Notes: a model not told the origin generated them from the sequence alone. A DNA stretch of 64,000 bases from Streptomyces sp. M92 (GCF_028473745.1 NZ_CP101137.1:4340001-4404000); one strand, 5' to 3'. Shown: positions 41,528 to 49,676, counted from the first letter of the stretch. Numbers and translations are program-made.

Positions 41528-42871
41528 TCAGATGTTACGGAAGCGGTTGATGGCGTCGAGGTGCTTGGCGCGCTTCTCCTGGTCGCGCACTCCCAGGCCC
41601 TCCTCGGGGGCCATGCAGAGCACGCCGACCTTGCCCTGGTGGGCGTTGCGGTGCACGTCGTGGGCGGCCTGGCCGGTGTCCTGAAGGGAGTACACCTTGG
41701 AGAGGGTGGGGTGGATCTTGCCCTTGGCGATCAGGCGGTTGGCCTCCCACGCCTCGCGGTAGTTGGCGAAGTGGGAGCCGATGATGCGCTTCAGGGACAT
41801 CCACAGGTAGCGGTTGTCGTACTCGTGCATGTAGCCCGAGGTCGAGGCGCAGGTGGTGATGGTGCCGCCCTTGCGGGTGACGAAGACGGAGGCGCCGAAG
41901 GTCTCCCGGCCGGGGTGCTCGAAGACGATGTCGATGTCCTCGCCGCCGGTGAGTTCCCGGATGCGCTTGCCGAAGCGCTTCCACTCCTTCGGGTCCTGGG
42001 TCTGCTCGTCCTTCCAGAACCGGTAGCCCTCGGCGCTGCGGTCGATGATCGCCTCGGCGCCCATGGACCGGCAGATGTCCGCCTTCTGCTCGCTGGAGAC
42101 GACGCAGATCGGGTTGGCGCCGCCGGCCAGCGCGAACTGGGTGGCGTAGGAGCCGAGTCCGCCGCTGGCGCCCCAGATGAGCACGTTGTCGCCCTGCTTC
42201 ATGCCGGCGCCGTTGCGGGAGACCAGTTGCCGGTAGGCGGTGGAGTTGACCAGGCCCGGGGCGGCGGCCTCCTCCCAGCTGAGGTGGTCCGGCTTCGGCA
42301 TCAGCTGGTTGGACTTGACGAGGGCGATCTCGGCGAGGCCGCCGAAGTTGGTCTCGAAGCCCCAGATGCGCTGCTCGGGGTCGAGCATCGTGTCGTTGTG
42401 GCCGTCCGAGGACTCCAGCTCGACGGAGAGGCAGTGCGCGACGACCTCGTCGCCGGGCTGCCAGGCGTTGACGCCCGGGCCGGTGCGCAGGACGACGCCC
42501 GCGAGGTCGGAGCCGATGATGTGGTACGGCAGGTCGTGGCGCTTGGCAAGGTCGTTGGTGCGGCCGTAGCGCTCCAGGAACCCGAACGTCGACAGCGGCT
42601 CGAAGATCGAGGTCCACACGGAGTTGTAGTTGACCGAGGAGGCCATGACGGCCACCAGGGCCTCGCCCGGGCCCAGCTCGGGCACCGGCACCTCGTCGAG
42701 GTGGATCGACTTGCGCGGGTCCTTGTCGCGGGTCTCGAGGCCCGCGAACATCTCCGTCTCGTCCTTGTGCACGGTGATCGCGCGGTACGACTCGGGGATC
42801 GGCAGGGCGGCGATGTCGGCCGGCGTGGATTCGGGCGACTGGATCGCGTCCAGGATGTCCTTCACGGTCAC
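41528..42871 (-). CDS. ccr: Crotonyl-CoA carboxylase/reductase
   Basis: 447 residues from GTG 42871, fixed by GGAGGC six bases upstream and by the family length. MDR fold with NADPH loop WGASGGLGSYATQFA (233-247). Residues N83, F172, E173 and H367 line up, with an offset of two, with the CO2-pocket N81/F170/E171/H365 that I recall for Kitasatospora enoyl-CoA carboxylase/reductase. Reductively carboxylates crotonyl-CoA to ethylmalonyl-CoA with NADPH and CO2. It commits acetyl-CoA-derived C4 units to the pathway and also supplies ethylmalonyl-CoA to polyketide synthases. First gene of the five-gene operon. Confidence 0.97.
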   Translation of the reverse strand: MTVKDILDAIQSPESTPADIAALPIPESYRAITVHKDETEMFAGLETRDKDPRKSIHLDEVPVPELGPGEALVAVMASSVNYNSVWTSIFEPLSTFGFLERYGRTNDLAKRHDLPYHIIGSDLAGVVLRTGPGVNAWQPGDEVVAHCLSVELESSDGHNDTMLDPEQRIWGFETNFGGLAEIALVKSNQLMPKPDHLSWEEAAAPGLVNSTAYRQLVSRNGAGMKQGDNVLIWGASGGLGSYATQFALAGGANPICVVSSEQKADICRSMGAEAIIDRSAEGYRFWKDEQTQDPKEWKRFGKRIRELTGGEDIDIVFEHPGRETFGASVFVTRKGGTITTCASTSGYMHEYDNRYLWMSLKRIIGSHFANYREAWEANRLIAKGKIHPTLSKVYSLQDTGQAAHDVHRNAHQGKVGVLCMAPEEGLGVRDQEKRAKHLDAINRFRNI

Positions 42872-43012
42872 GGTGTTGCCTCCGGCGAAGAGCGCCCTGA
42901 GGGAGGGGCGCTGAGGGTCACGTCGGTGCTGCTGGGATTCGGTGTGAAAGTGCCTGTGACGCAGGCGTTCGGGCGCGCAGGGGATGAGTGCGGGGACAGC
43001 CCGGACACCTTC

Positions 43013-43041
43013 AACGTATGACACCGCGTGTCACCCCGCAA
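43013..43041 (-). promoter_or_regulatory. ccr operon promoter with operator palindrome in the spacer
   Basis: Minus strand: -35 TTGCGG (43041-43036), spacer of exactly 17 bases, -10 TACGTT (43018-43013). The spacer contains the perfect palindrome TGACAC-CGC-GTGTCA (43019-43033). A repressor bound there would exclude RNA polymerase. The adjacent TetR gene is the natural candidate. Confidence 0.6.
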
Positions 43042-43148
43042 GGCACTGAGTGCCAGAAGTTCCACTCAGATGAAATCTTTACGCTTCAGATGAGCGATGA
43101 TCGATCGAATGAGGGTCGACGAGGGGTGGGAAAGGGGCGTTGACATGC

Positions 43149-43175
43149 AAAAACGGCCACCCGGTGGGTGGCCGT
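43149..43175 (-). terminator. Intrinsic terminator of the TetR gene
   Basis: Ten-bp perfect stem (43153-43162 / 43166-43175) with loop GGT, followed on the minus strand by a run of five T (43153-43149). It separates the TetR transcript from ccr. Confidence 0.85.
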
Positions 43176-43198
43176 CGTCACAGACGCGGAGGGGAGGC

Positions 43199-44014
43199 TC
43201 AGCGCTCCTTGAGGGCCTGCTCGATGGTGCGCATGACCTCGTGCAGCGGTGCGTCGGTGCGCGCGACCGTCACCAGCACCTCACCCCGCACGGAGGCCGA
43301 GGAGGCGGCCGGCCGCGCGCCGGCGGCCGTGGAGCGCCCGGCGCCGATGCCGGTGCCGAACGTCCGGCGCACGATCGCGAACGCGTGGTCCAGCTGCGCC
43401 TCCACGTCCCCCTGCCCGCCCGCCCTGAGCCAGCGCCGCAGCACGTGGTTGTGGGCGGTGACCACGGCCGAGGCGGCGACCTCGGCCAGCAGCGGGTCGT
43501 CGTTGGCGTCGTCGTCGTGCGCGTGCTCGTCGAAGTGGCCGAGGAGATAGCGGGTGAACAGACGCTCGTAGCGGGCCACCGAGGCGATCTCGGCCTCGCG
43601 CAGGGTGGGCACCTCGCGGGTCAGCTTGTAGCGGGCGACCGAGATCTCCGGCCGGGCCGCGTACATCTTCATGACTTCCTTGATGCCGCGGCACACCGTG
43701 TCGAGCGGGTGCTCGTGCGCGGGCGCGGCGTTGAGCACCGCCTCCGCGCGGACCAGGGTGTCGTCGTGGTCCGGGAAGATCGCCTCTTCCTTGGAGCGGA
43801 AGTGCCGGAAGAAGGTACGGCGCGCGACCCCTGCCCGGGCCGCGATCTCGTCGACGGTGGTCGCCTCGTACCCCTTGGTCGCGAACAGCTCCATCGCCGC
43901 CGCCGCCAGTTCCCGGCGCATTTTGAGCCGCTGGGCGGCGGCTCGGCTGCCGGCCGCGCTCTCCGGCGCGTCGGGCGTGGCTGGTGTACGTGAGGACTTG
44001 GCGGGCTGGGACAT
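43199..44014 (-). CDS. TetR-family regulator adjacent to the ccr operon
   Basis: 271 residues from ATG 44014; ATG 44032 is also in frame, and neither has a strong ribosome site. A low-complexity N-terminus (SSRTPATPDAPESAAGSRAA) precedes a standard TetR HTH (ELAAAAMELFATKGYEATTV, then GVARRTFFRHFRSKEEAIF). The C-terminal ligand domain includes a His/Asp-rich loop (EHAHDDDANDDP). It lies between hbd-like and ccr genes on the same strand and ends in its own terminator. In methylotrophs a TetR protein (CcrR) controls ccr; this may be its counterpart, acting at the TGACAC palindrome. Confidence 0.9.
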   Translation of the reverse strand: MSQPAKSSRTPATPDAPESAAGSRAAAQRLKMRRELAAAAMELFATKGYEATTVDEIAARAGVARRTFFRHFRSKEEAIFPDHDDTLVRAEAVLNAAPAHEHPLDTVCRGIKEVMKMYAARPEISVARYKLTREVPTLREAEIASVARYERLFTRYLLGHFDEHAHDDDANDDPLLAEVAASAVVTAHNHVLRRWLRAGGQGDVEAQLDHAFAIVRRTFGTGIGAGRSTAAGARPAASSASVRGEVLVTVARTDAPLHEVMRTIEQALKER

Positions 44015-44063
44015 GCCATGAACGTACTGCATGCGCCCGCAATCATGCGCGTGACCGGGGATT

Positions 44064-44086
44064 CCCCCGCCCGCCGGGGGCGGGGG
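44064..44086 (-). terminator. GC-rich hairpin after the hydroxyacyl-CoA dehydrogenase gene
   Basis: Nine-bp stem CCCCCGCCC (44064-44072) / GGGCGGGGG (44078-44086), loop of five, about 110 bases past the stop codon. It lies in the 184-bp gap before the TetR start. Confidence 0.45.
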
Positions 44087-44198
44087 AGACCCGGCCGGGG
44101 GCGGCGGGGGAGCCCCTGCCCGGCCGGGCGTGGGGAAGCCGGCCGGATCGAGCAGCCCGCCCCAGTCCTCCTCCGTACGGAACCAGTCGCCCACTCCC

Positions 44199-46004
44199 TC
44201 AGCGGCGGGCATACTCGCGGAAGCCGCGGCCCGTCTTGCGGCCGAGGCAGCCCGCGGCCACCAGGTGCTCCAGGAGCGGCGCCGGGGCCAGGCCCGGGTC
44301 GCGGAACTCGCGGTGCAGCACCTTCTCGATGGCGAGCGAGACGTCCAGTCCGACCACGTCCAGCAGCTCGAAGGGGCCCATCGGGTAGCCGCCGCCCAGC
44401 TTCATCGCCGCGTCGATGTCGTCGAGCGTCGCGTAGTGCTCCTGGACCATCTTCACGGCGTTGTTGAGGTACGGGAACAGCAGCGCGTTCACGATGAACC
44501 CGGCCCGGTCGCCGCAGTCCACGGCGTGCTTGCGGATCTTCGCGCAGACCTCCCGGACGGTGGCGTGCACGTCGTCCGCCGTCAGCACCGTGCGGACCAC
44601 CTCGACCAGCTTCATGGCCGGCGCCGGGTTGAAGAAGTGCATGCCGATCACGTCCTGCGGGCGCGAGGTGGCGCGGGCGCAGGCGACGACGGGCAGCGAG
44701 GAGGTGGTGGTGGCCAGCACCGCGCCGGGCTTGCACACCTTGTCCAGCGTCGCGAACAGCTGCCGCTTGACCTCCAGGTCCTCGGCGACCGCCTCCACGG
44801 CCAGGTCCACGTCGGCGAAGTCGTCGTAGGTGCCCGTCGGCGTGATCAGTTCCAGTGTCCGCGCGGCGGCCTCGGCGGTCAGCCGGCCCTTGTCCACGCT
44901 GCGGGCCAGGGACTTCCCGATGCGGGCCTTGGCCGTCTGCGCCTTCTCCGCGCTGCGGGCGGCGAGCACCACCTCGTAGCCGGCCTTGGCGAACACCTCC
45001 GCGATGCCGGACGCCATGGTGCCCGAACCGGCGACGCCCACGGCGCGGACGGGACGCCCGGGGACCTGTGTGCCGCCCGTGCCCGGGGTCAGGGCGTCCG
45101 GCACCACGACCGCGCTGCCGGGCGCCTGGTACGTGTAGAAGCCGCGTCCCGCCTTGCGGCCCGTCAGGCCCGCCTCGCTGAGCTGCCGCAGGATCGGCGC
45201 CGGCGCGTGCAGACGGTCGTGGGAGGCGGTGTACATGGCCTCCAGCACCGTGCGGGCGGTGTCCACGCCGATCAGGTCCAGCAGGGCCAGCGGGCCCATC
45301 GGCAGTCCGCAGCCGAGCCGCATCGCGGCGTCGATGTCCTCGCGGGAGGCGTAGTTCGCCTCGTACATCGCCGCCGCCTGGTTCAGGTACCCGAACAGCA
45401 GCCCGTCGGCGACGAACCCGGGCCGGTCACCGACCGCGACGGGCTCCTTGCCGAGGTCGAGGGCGAGATTGGTGACCGCGGTGACGGCGCCCGGCGCGGT
45501 CAGCACCGAGGAGACGACCTCCACCAGTTTCATCGCCGGCGCCGGGTTGAAGAAGTGCAGGCCCAGGACCCGCTCCGGGCGGGCCGAGTCGGCGGCCAGC
45601 CGGGTCACGGACAGCGCGTTGGTGCCGGTCGCCAGGATCGTCTCGGGGCGCACGATCCCGTCCAGCTCCCGGAAGATCTGCTGCTTGATCTCGTACGACT
45701 CCGGGGCCACCTCGATCACCAGGTCGGCGTCGGCCGCCGCGCCCAGCTCGGTGGAGGTGCGGACGCGGGCCAGGGCGTCGGCGCGTTCCTGTGCCGTGAG
45801 GCGTCCACGTTCGACGGCACGGGTGGTGGAGGCTTCCAGCGCGGCGACGGCCGTCGCGGCCTGCGCCTCACTGACGTCGATGCCGACGACGTCGCGGCCG
45901 GCCCTGGCGAGCACTTCGGCGATGCCGGTGCCCATCGTGCCGAGGCCGACGACGGCTATGGTCCGCAGCGGGGACAGAGGGGTGTCGGACAGGGGAGTGG
46001 CCAT
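44199..46004 (-). CDS. Tandem-duplicated 3-hydroxybutyryl-CoA dehydrogenase
   Basis: 601 residues from ATG 46004 with GGAGT upstream; twice the usual length. Two complete 3-hydroxyacyl-CoA dehydrogenase units, about 12-300 and 315-601. Each has a dinucleotide motif (GLGTMGTGIAEV; GSGTMASGIAEV), the catalytic-histidine segment HFFNPAPAMKLVEVV, and the C-terminal PMGP-LLD helix with GRKxGRGF. The two halves are diverged, not recent copies. NAD(P)-dependent interconversion of acetoacetyl-CoA and 3-hydroxybutyryl-CoA supplies the precursor of crotonyl-CoA for Ccr. Lies upstream of the TetR/ccr group on the same strand. Confidence 0.93.
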   Translation of the reverse strand: MATPLSDTPLSPLRTIAVVGLGTMGTGIAEVLARAGRDVVGIDVSEAQAATAVAALEASTTRAVERGRLTAQERADALARVRTSTELGAAADADLVIEVAPESYEIKQQIFRELDGIVRPETILATGTNALSVTRLAADSARPERVLGLHFFNPAPAMKLVEVVSSVLTAPGAVTAVTNLALDLGKEPVAVGDRPGFVADGLLFGYLNQAAAMYEANYASREDIDAAMRLGCGLPMGPLALLDLIGVDTARTVLEAMYTASHDRLHAPAPILRQLSEAGLTGRKAGRGFYTYQAPGSAVVVPDALTPGTGGTQVPGRPVRAVGVAGSGTMASGIAEVFAKAGYEVVLAARSAEKAQTAKARIGKSLARSVDKGRLTAEAAARTLELITPTGTYDDFADVDLAVEAVAEDLEVKRQLFATLDKVCKPGAVLATTTSSLPVVACARATSRPQDVIGMHFFNPAPAMKLVEVVRTVLTADDVHATVREVCAKIRKHAVDCGDRAGFIVNALLFPYLNNAVKMVQEHYATLDDIDAAMKLGGGYPMGPFELLDVVGLDVSLAIEKVLHREFRDPGLAPAPLLEHLVAAGCLGRKTGRGFREYARR

Positions 46005-46392
46005 CGCGGGACTCCAGGAATGAGGGTGACGACGGGAACACGCCCGGGTGCGCCGAGGGGCGCACCGGGTGCGTGTGGGAGGAAGTGCGGGTGTTGCCGG
46101 GCCGACTCGCGCACACGCCCGGTGCCGACACGGGGGGCGCGCACACGCCCGCCCGGCGGCGGTTGCCGACCGGCCCTGTCCCGAGGCCGAGTCGCACTGC
46201 GGTACCCGAGGATCCGGTACCGAACCGACTGCTCTGCCGCCTCGCGCCGGCCGCGTCACCAGACCGTCGTGAGGGGTTGTGCGAGTGGGTGACTCGCTCG
46301 TCTGAGATTAACTCGCGGGTAACGAGCGCGCCAGCCCCCGGTGTTCGTGATGTACGTCCCAAGGGTGCTGTGACGCCCCTAACCTCGGTGTC
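46005..46392. other. 388-bp divergent intergenic region with repeats and stems
   Basis: Between the hydroxybutyryl-CoA dehydrogenase (minus) and the HEAT-repeat gene (plus). It has three copies of ACACGCCCG (46038-46046, 46113-46121, 46143-46151), the last two inside a 14-bp direct repeat 30 bp apart. It also has a GGTGCGCC/GGCGCACC stem (46047-46066) and a GCGAGT/ACTCGC stem (46281-46297). TAACCT at 46380-46385 ends seven bases before the ATG at 46393. No gene seen. Confidence 0.5.
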
Positions 46393-46986
46393 ATGGACGA
46401 AGAGTTGCGATCGCTCACCGAGCGTTTACGGGCCGAGTCGGCGGCATCGGGCGTGCCGGGCGCCCCGGCGGCGTACGCACGTCTGGTGGCGACCGAGGAC
46501 CGGGAGGAGCTGGCGGCGGTGCTCACCGAGCCGGGGCAGCCGCTGTGGGCGCGGGAACTGGCGGCGTTCCGGCTGGGTGTGGCGGGGGACCGGCGCGCTT
46601 TCGAGTCCCTGGTGCTGCTCCTCAACCACCGCGACCCGCCGCGCTGCGCCTTGGCCGCCCACGCGCTCGCCCGTCTCGGCGACCCCCGCACCGCCCGCGC
46701 CGCAGCCGCCCTCGCCACCAACGAACTCCGGGTCGCCTACGCCCTGCACCCGGTACGGCTGCTGGTCGAGCTGCGGGCCCCCGAGGCGGTACCCGCCCTG
46801 ATCACCACGCTGGAACGGCGGCTGCGCCCGCACGACCCGTACCGGCGCGTGGCCCTGGCCTGCGTCGAAGGGCTCGGCGCGCTCGGCGACGACCGGGCCG
46901 CACCCGTCCTGAACGACGCCCTGGCCCACCCCGCCCTGGCCCAGGCGGCGGTGCGGGCGCTGGCGAGGATCCCGGGGCAGCGGTGA
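46393..46986 (+). CDS. HEAT-repeat protein with a TTA codon
   Basis: 197 residues of alpha-helical HEAT/PBS-lyase-type repeats, for example LWARELAAFRLGVAGDRRAF, RCALAAHALARLGDPRTA and RVALACVEGLGALGDDRAA. Such proteins scaffold protein contacts; no catalytic residue is evident. No ribosome site precedes the ATG; TAACCT seven bases upstream suggests a leaderless mRNA. Codon 12 is TTA (46426-46428), needing the bldA tRNA, so the protein is probably made late in development. Lies alone between divergent and convergent neighbours. Confidence 0.85.
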   Translation: MDEELRSLTERLRAESAASGVPGAPAAYARLVATEDREELAAVLTEPGQPLWARELAAFRLGVAGDRRAFESLVLLLNHRDPPRCALAAHALARLGDPRTARAAAALATNELRVAYALHPVRLLVELRAPEAVPALITTLERRLRPHDPYRRVALACVEGLGALGDDRAAPVLNDALAHPALAQAAVRALARIPGQR

Positions 46987-47045
46987 CGACGCCTCCGGCG
47001 GCGGATGCCGGGCCGGCCGGGGCGGGCCCGGGCAGCGGTGAGCCG

Positions 47046-47579
47046 TCAGCCGGTCAGGTCCCTGGCGTACCTCACCTCGGGCACCACCGCCCCCGCCACC
47101 TCGAAGGGCTCCTCGGCGCCGTCCGCGCGGAAACCCGCCCGCTCGTAGAAGCGCCGGGCGCGGGCGTTGCCCTCGACCACCCACAGGAGCATGCGCCCGT
47201 GCCCGGCCGCCGCGCACCGGCGCACCGACTCCCGCAGCAGGGCCCGCCCGACGCCCGTGCCGAAGCGCGCGGCGTCCACGTACAGCGCGTACAACTCCAC
47301 GTCTTCGGTACGCAGTTCCCCGTCCCGGTACGGGCCGTGGCAGGCCCAGCCGACGACCTCGCCGCCCTGGTCCTCGGCGACCAGGTTCACCATGTCGCCC
47401 GGGGTCCGGGCGAAGAGCGCGCGGCGCCGTCCGGCGTCCTCGGCGGCGTCCAGCCCGTCGAGGTACGACTGCGGCATGAGGCCGCGGTAGGCGGTGCGCC
47501 AGCCCCGGACGCGGATGTCGGACACACGGTCGCAGTCCGCGAGCGTCATCTCCCGTACCAGGAGCCCGTTCCCGCTCAC
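47046..47579 (-). CDS. GNAT N-acetyltransferase
   Basis: 177 residues from GTG 47579, overlapping the Rid gene stop (GTGA). Single GNAT domain: VREMTLADCDRVSDIRVRGW at the start, the beta4 strand VELYALYVDAARFGTGVGRALL with its acetyl-CoA loop, and the late ARRFYERAGFRADG strand-helix. The GWRTAYRGLMP segment is common in a broad group of uncharacterised bacterial acetyltransferases. Substrate unknown. Coupled to the Rid protein gene. Confidence 0.9.
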   Translation of the reverse strand: MSGNGLLVREMTLADCDRVSDIRVRGWRTAYRGLMPQSYLDGLDAAEDAGRRRALFARTPGDMVNLVAEDQGGEVVGWACHGPYRDGELRTEDVELYALYVDAARFGTGVGRALLRESVRRCAAAGHGRMLLWVVEGNARARRFYERAGFRADGAEEPFEVAGAVVPEVRYARDLTG

Positions 47580-47974
47580 GAGGACACGACCGCGAACGCC
47601 TCGATCTCCATCAGGAACTCCGGCCGGACCAGCGCGGCGACCTGTACCGCCGAGGCGGCGGGCAGGCGGTCGTCGGGTATGTGCTCGGCGCGCGCCGCGC
47701 GGATCGCGGGCATGTGCGCCATGTCCGTGACGAAGAAGGTCAGCTTCACAACGTCGTCGAAGGTCGCTCCGGCCGCTGCCAGGCACCGGCGCAGGTTCTC
47801 GAAGACCTGGCGGGCCTGGGCCGCGGCGTCGCCGGCACCGACCGGCTCGCCGTCCTCGTCCAGGGCGAGCTGACCGGAGACGGCCACGAACCGTCCGGTG
47901 CCGAGGACGACATGGCTGTACTGGGCGGCGGGCGCGACGCCTTCGGGGGCGGAGATCCTGGTCAGCTCACCCAT
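47576..47974 (-). CDS. Rid-family (YjgF/YER057c) protein lacking the key arginine
   Basis: 132 residues from ATG 47974. Chorismate-mutase-like trimeric fold with VLGTGRFVAVSGQLALD, QVFENLRRCLAAAGATFDDVVK and the ending PEFLMEIEAFAVV. RidA enzymes hydrolyse reactive enamines/imines using an arginine in the PARS motif (R105 in E. coli RidA). Here that place reads LPAASAV, alanine instead of arginine. It therefore probably belongs to a Rid subgroup without imine deaminase activity. Upstream partner of the GNAT gene. Confidence 0.88.
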   Translation of the reverse strand: MGELTRISAPEGVAPAAQYSHVVLGTGRFVAVSGQLALDEDGEPVGAGDAAAQARQVFENLRRCLAAAGATFDDVVKLTFFVTDMAHMPAIRAARAEHIPDDRLPAASAVQVAALVRPEFLMEIEAFAVVSS

Positions 47975-48013
47975 GCCCCCATGGTGGACCATGGCGCTGA
48001 CAACGCCCCGGTA

Positions 48014-49606
48014 TTAATTCCGGAAGCCGAGCAGCCCGTGCAGCGTCGACCCGCGGGACGACGTCGACGCGGCCTTGGACTCCAGCGGCTTCGGGTCGGG
48101 CAGCGCCGCGCAGACCGCGTCCGCCTCGCCGGTGCCCGCACCGTCCGGCACGGTGCCGTCGGCCAGGTAGGCGGCCAGGTGCCGGTCCAGGCAGGCGTTC
48201 CCGCTCAGCGTGATGCCGTGGTTCCCGCCGCCCTCCTCGACCACCAGGCTCGAACCACGCAGCAGACGGTGCACGGTGACGCCGCCCTCGTACGGCGTGG
48301 CCGCGTCGTCCGTCGCCTGGAACAACAGGACCGGCGGCAGCGCGCCGTTGGCGACGTCCACCGGCTGTCGGGACTCCGTGGGCCAGAAGGCGCACGGCGC
48401 GTTGTACCAGGCGTTGTTCCAGGCCATGAAGGGAGCCTTCTCGTACACGTCCCAGTTCTCGTCGCGCCACTCGTCCCAGTCGCGCGGCCAGCCCGCGTCG
48501 CGGCACAGGACCGAGGTGTAGACGCTGTAGCCGTTCTCCCCGGAGGCGTCCACGGCACCGAAGTTCTCGTACGCCTCGACCAGCGGCCCGGTGTCCGCGT
48601 CGTTCGCGTACGCGGCGAACGCCTCCGCCAGGTAGGGCCAGTAGCCGTTGTAGTAACCGCCCGGGACGAAGGTGTCCTCCAGCTCCGAGGCGCCCACCTT
48701 CCCGTCCGCGGGCTCCTTGGACAGCGCAGTCCGCATGGCGTACCAGGCGTCCTCCACCCGCTCCGGGTCGGTGCCCAGCCCGTACGCCGCGTCGTGCCGG
48801 GCGATCCAGGCGAGGAAGGCGCGGTGGCGGTCGTTGAAGACGAGGTCCTGGTTGAGATTGGCGTCGTGCCAGACCCCGGTCGGGTCGACGATGGAGTCCA
48901 GGACCAGGCGCCGTACCCGCTCCGGGTACAGCTTGGCGTAGACGGCGCCGAGGTAGGTGCCGTACGAGTAGCCGAAGTAGTTCACCTTCTCGGCGCCGAG
49001 CGCCGCGCGGACGGCGTCCACGTCCCGCGCGGCGCTCACCGTGTCGATGTGCGGCAGCACGTCCCCGTACTTCTCGCCGCACGCCTCGGCGAAGGACTTC
49101 GCGCGCGCGAGATTGGCCTTCTCGACGCCCGGGGCGGCCGGCAGGGAGTCGGGGCGCACCGGGTCGAAGTGGCCGGGCCGGCAGTTCAGCGCGGGCTCGC
49201 TCCGGCCCACGCCGCGCGGGTCGAAGCCGATGACGTCGTACTGGGCGGCCACCTCCCCGGGCAGCGAGGACGCCACGAACCCGGCGAGCGTCAGCCCGCT
49301 GCCGCCGGGCCCGCCGGGGTTGACCAGCAGCGGTCCCTGGTACTCGTCGGCGGTGTGCGGGACGCGGGACAGCGCCAGCGTGATCCGCTCCCCGTCCGGA
49401 CGGGCGTGGTCCAGCGGCACCGCGAGGGACGCGCACTGGAGCGTCGGGTAGTCGGCCGTTCCGCACTCGTTCCAGTCGAGTGCCGGGGCGCCCGGGGCCG
49501 CGTCGGAGCGCGGTGTGTTCGCCTCGGCGGGAACGGCCGCGACCGTCGCGGCGGCGATGACGGCGGCGCCGCACAGCGCGGCTGCGCGTTGTCTCATGGC
49601 GTTCAT
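48014..49606 (-). CDS. Secreted alpha/beta-hydrolase, S33 tripeptidyl aminopeptidase type
   Basis: 530 residues from ATG 49606 (ATG 49597 also possible). Sec signal peptide with Ala-rich core ends near AEA-NT at about residue 30. Catalytic triad of the Tap/SlpD family: S214 in GYSYGTYLG, Asp in FQATDDAATPYE, and His in GGNHGITLSG. The oxyanion loop is VNPGGPGGSG. The C-terminal TAP-like domain is present (cysteines in CAFWP and CLDRHL). Removes N-terminal di/tripeptides from peptides outside the cell. It ends with a natural TAA stop, unusual here. Confidence 0.92.
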   Translation of the reverse strand: MNAMRQRAAALCGAAVIAAATVAAVPAEANTPRSDAAPGAPALDWNECGTADYPTLQCASLAVPLDHARPDGERITLALSRVPHTADEYQGPLLVNPGGPGGSGLTLAGFVASSLPGEVAAQYDVIGFDPRGVGRSEPALNCRPGHFDPVRPDSLPAAPGVEKANLARAKSFAEACGEKYGDVLPHIDTVSAARDVDAVRAALGAEKVNYFGYSYGTYLGAVYAKLYPERVRRLVLDSIVDPTGVWHDANLNQDLVFNDRHRAFLAWIARHDAAYGLGTDPERVEDAWYAMRTALSKEPADGKVGASELEDTFVPGGYYNGYWPYLAEAFAAYANDADTGPLVEAYENFGAVDASGENGYSVYTSVLCRDAGWPRDWDEWRDENWDVYEKAPFMAWNNAWYNAPCAFWPTESRQPVDVANGALPPVLLFQATDDAATPYEGGVTVHRLLRGSSLVVEEGGGNHGITLSGNACLDRHLAAYLADGTVPDGAGTGEADAVCAALPDPKPLESKAASTSSRGSTLHGLLGFRN

Positions 49607-49676
49607 CGTCCCGGGGAGCGTCGCCGGATGAACGCGTTGTGTTCATACTTGACCCAATTGGGCCGGTGAGTGCGTC

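Larger units (their letters stand above)
42872..43198. other. 327-bp leader/promoter region of the ccr operon
   Basis: Contains, from the TetR end, the intrinsic terminator at 43149-43175, then the predicted ccr promoter with an embedded palindrome (43013-43041), then a 5' UTR of about 135 bases. No gene is evident. Confidence 0.6.

Noticed and set aside
43097..43993. Plus-strand frame across the ccr promoter and TetR gene
   Set aside because: It reads through an intrinsic terminator and is antisense to a clear TetR gene.
44015..44212. Proline-rich N-terminal extension of the TetR protein
   Set aside because: The extension would translate a GC hairpin and overlap the end of the dehydrogenase gene; the ATG at 44014 or 44032 fits the family.
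46281..46297. GCGAGT/ACTCGC inverted repeat as an operator
   Set aside because: Short stem in a GC-rich leader with other stems; no promoter could be aligned to it. Left as a note in the gap description.
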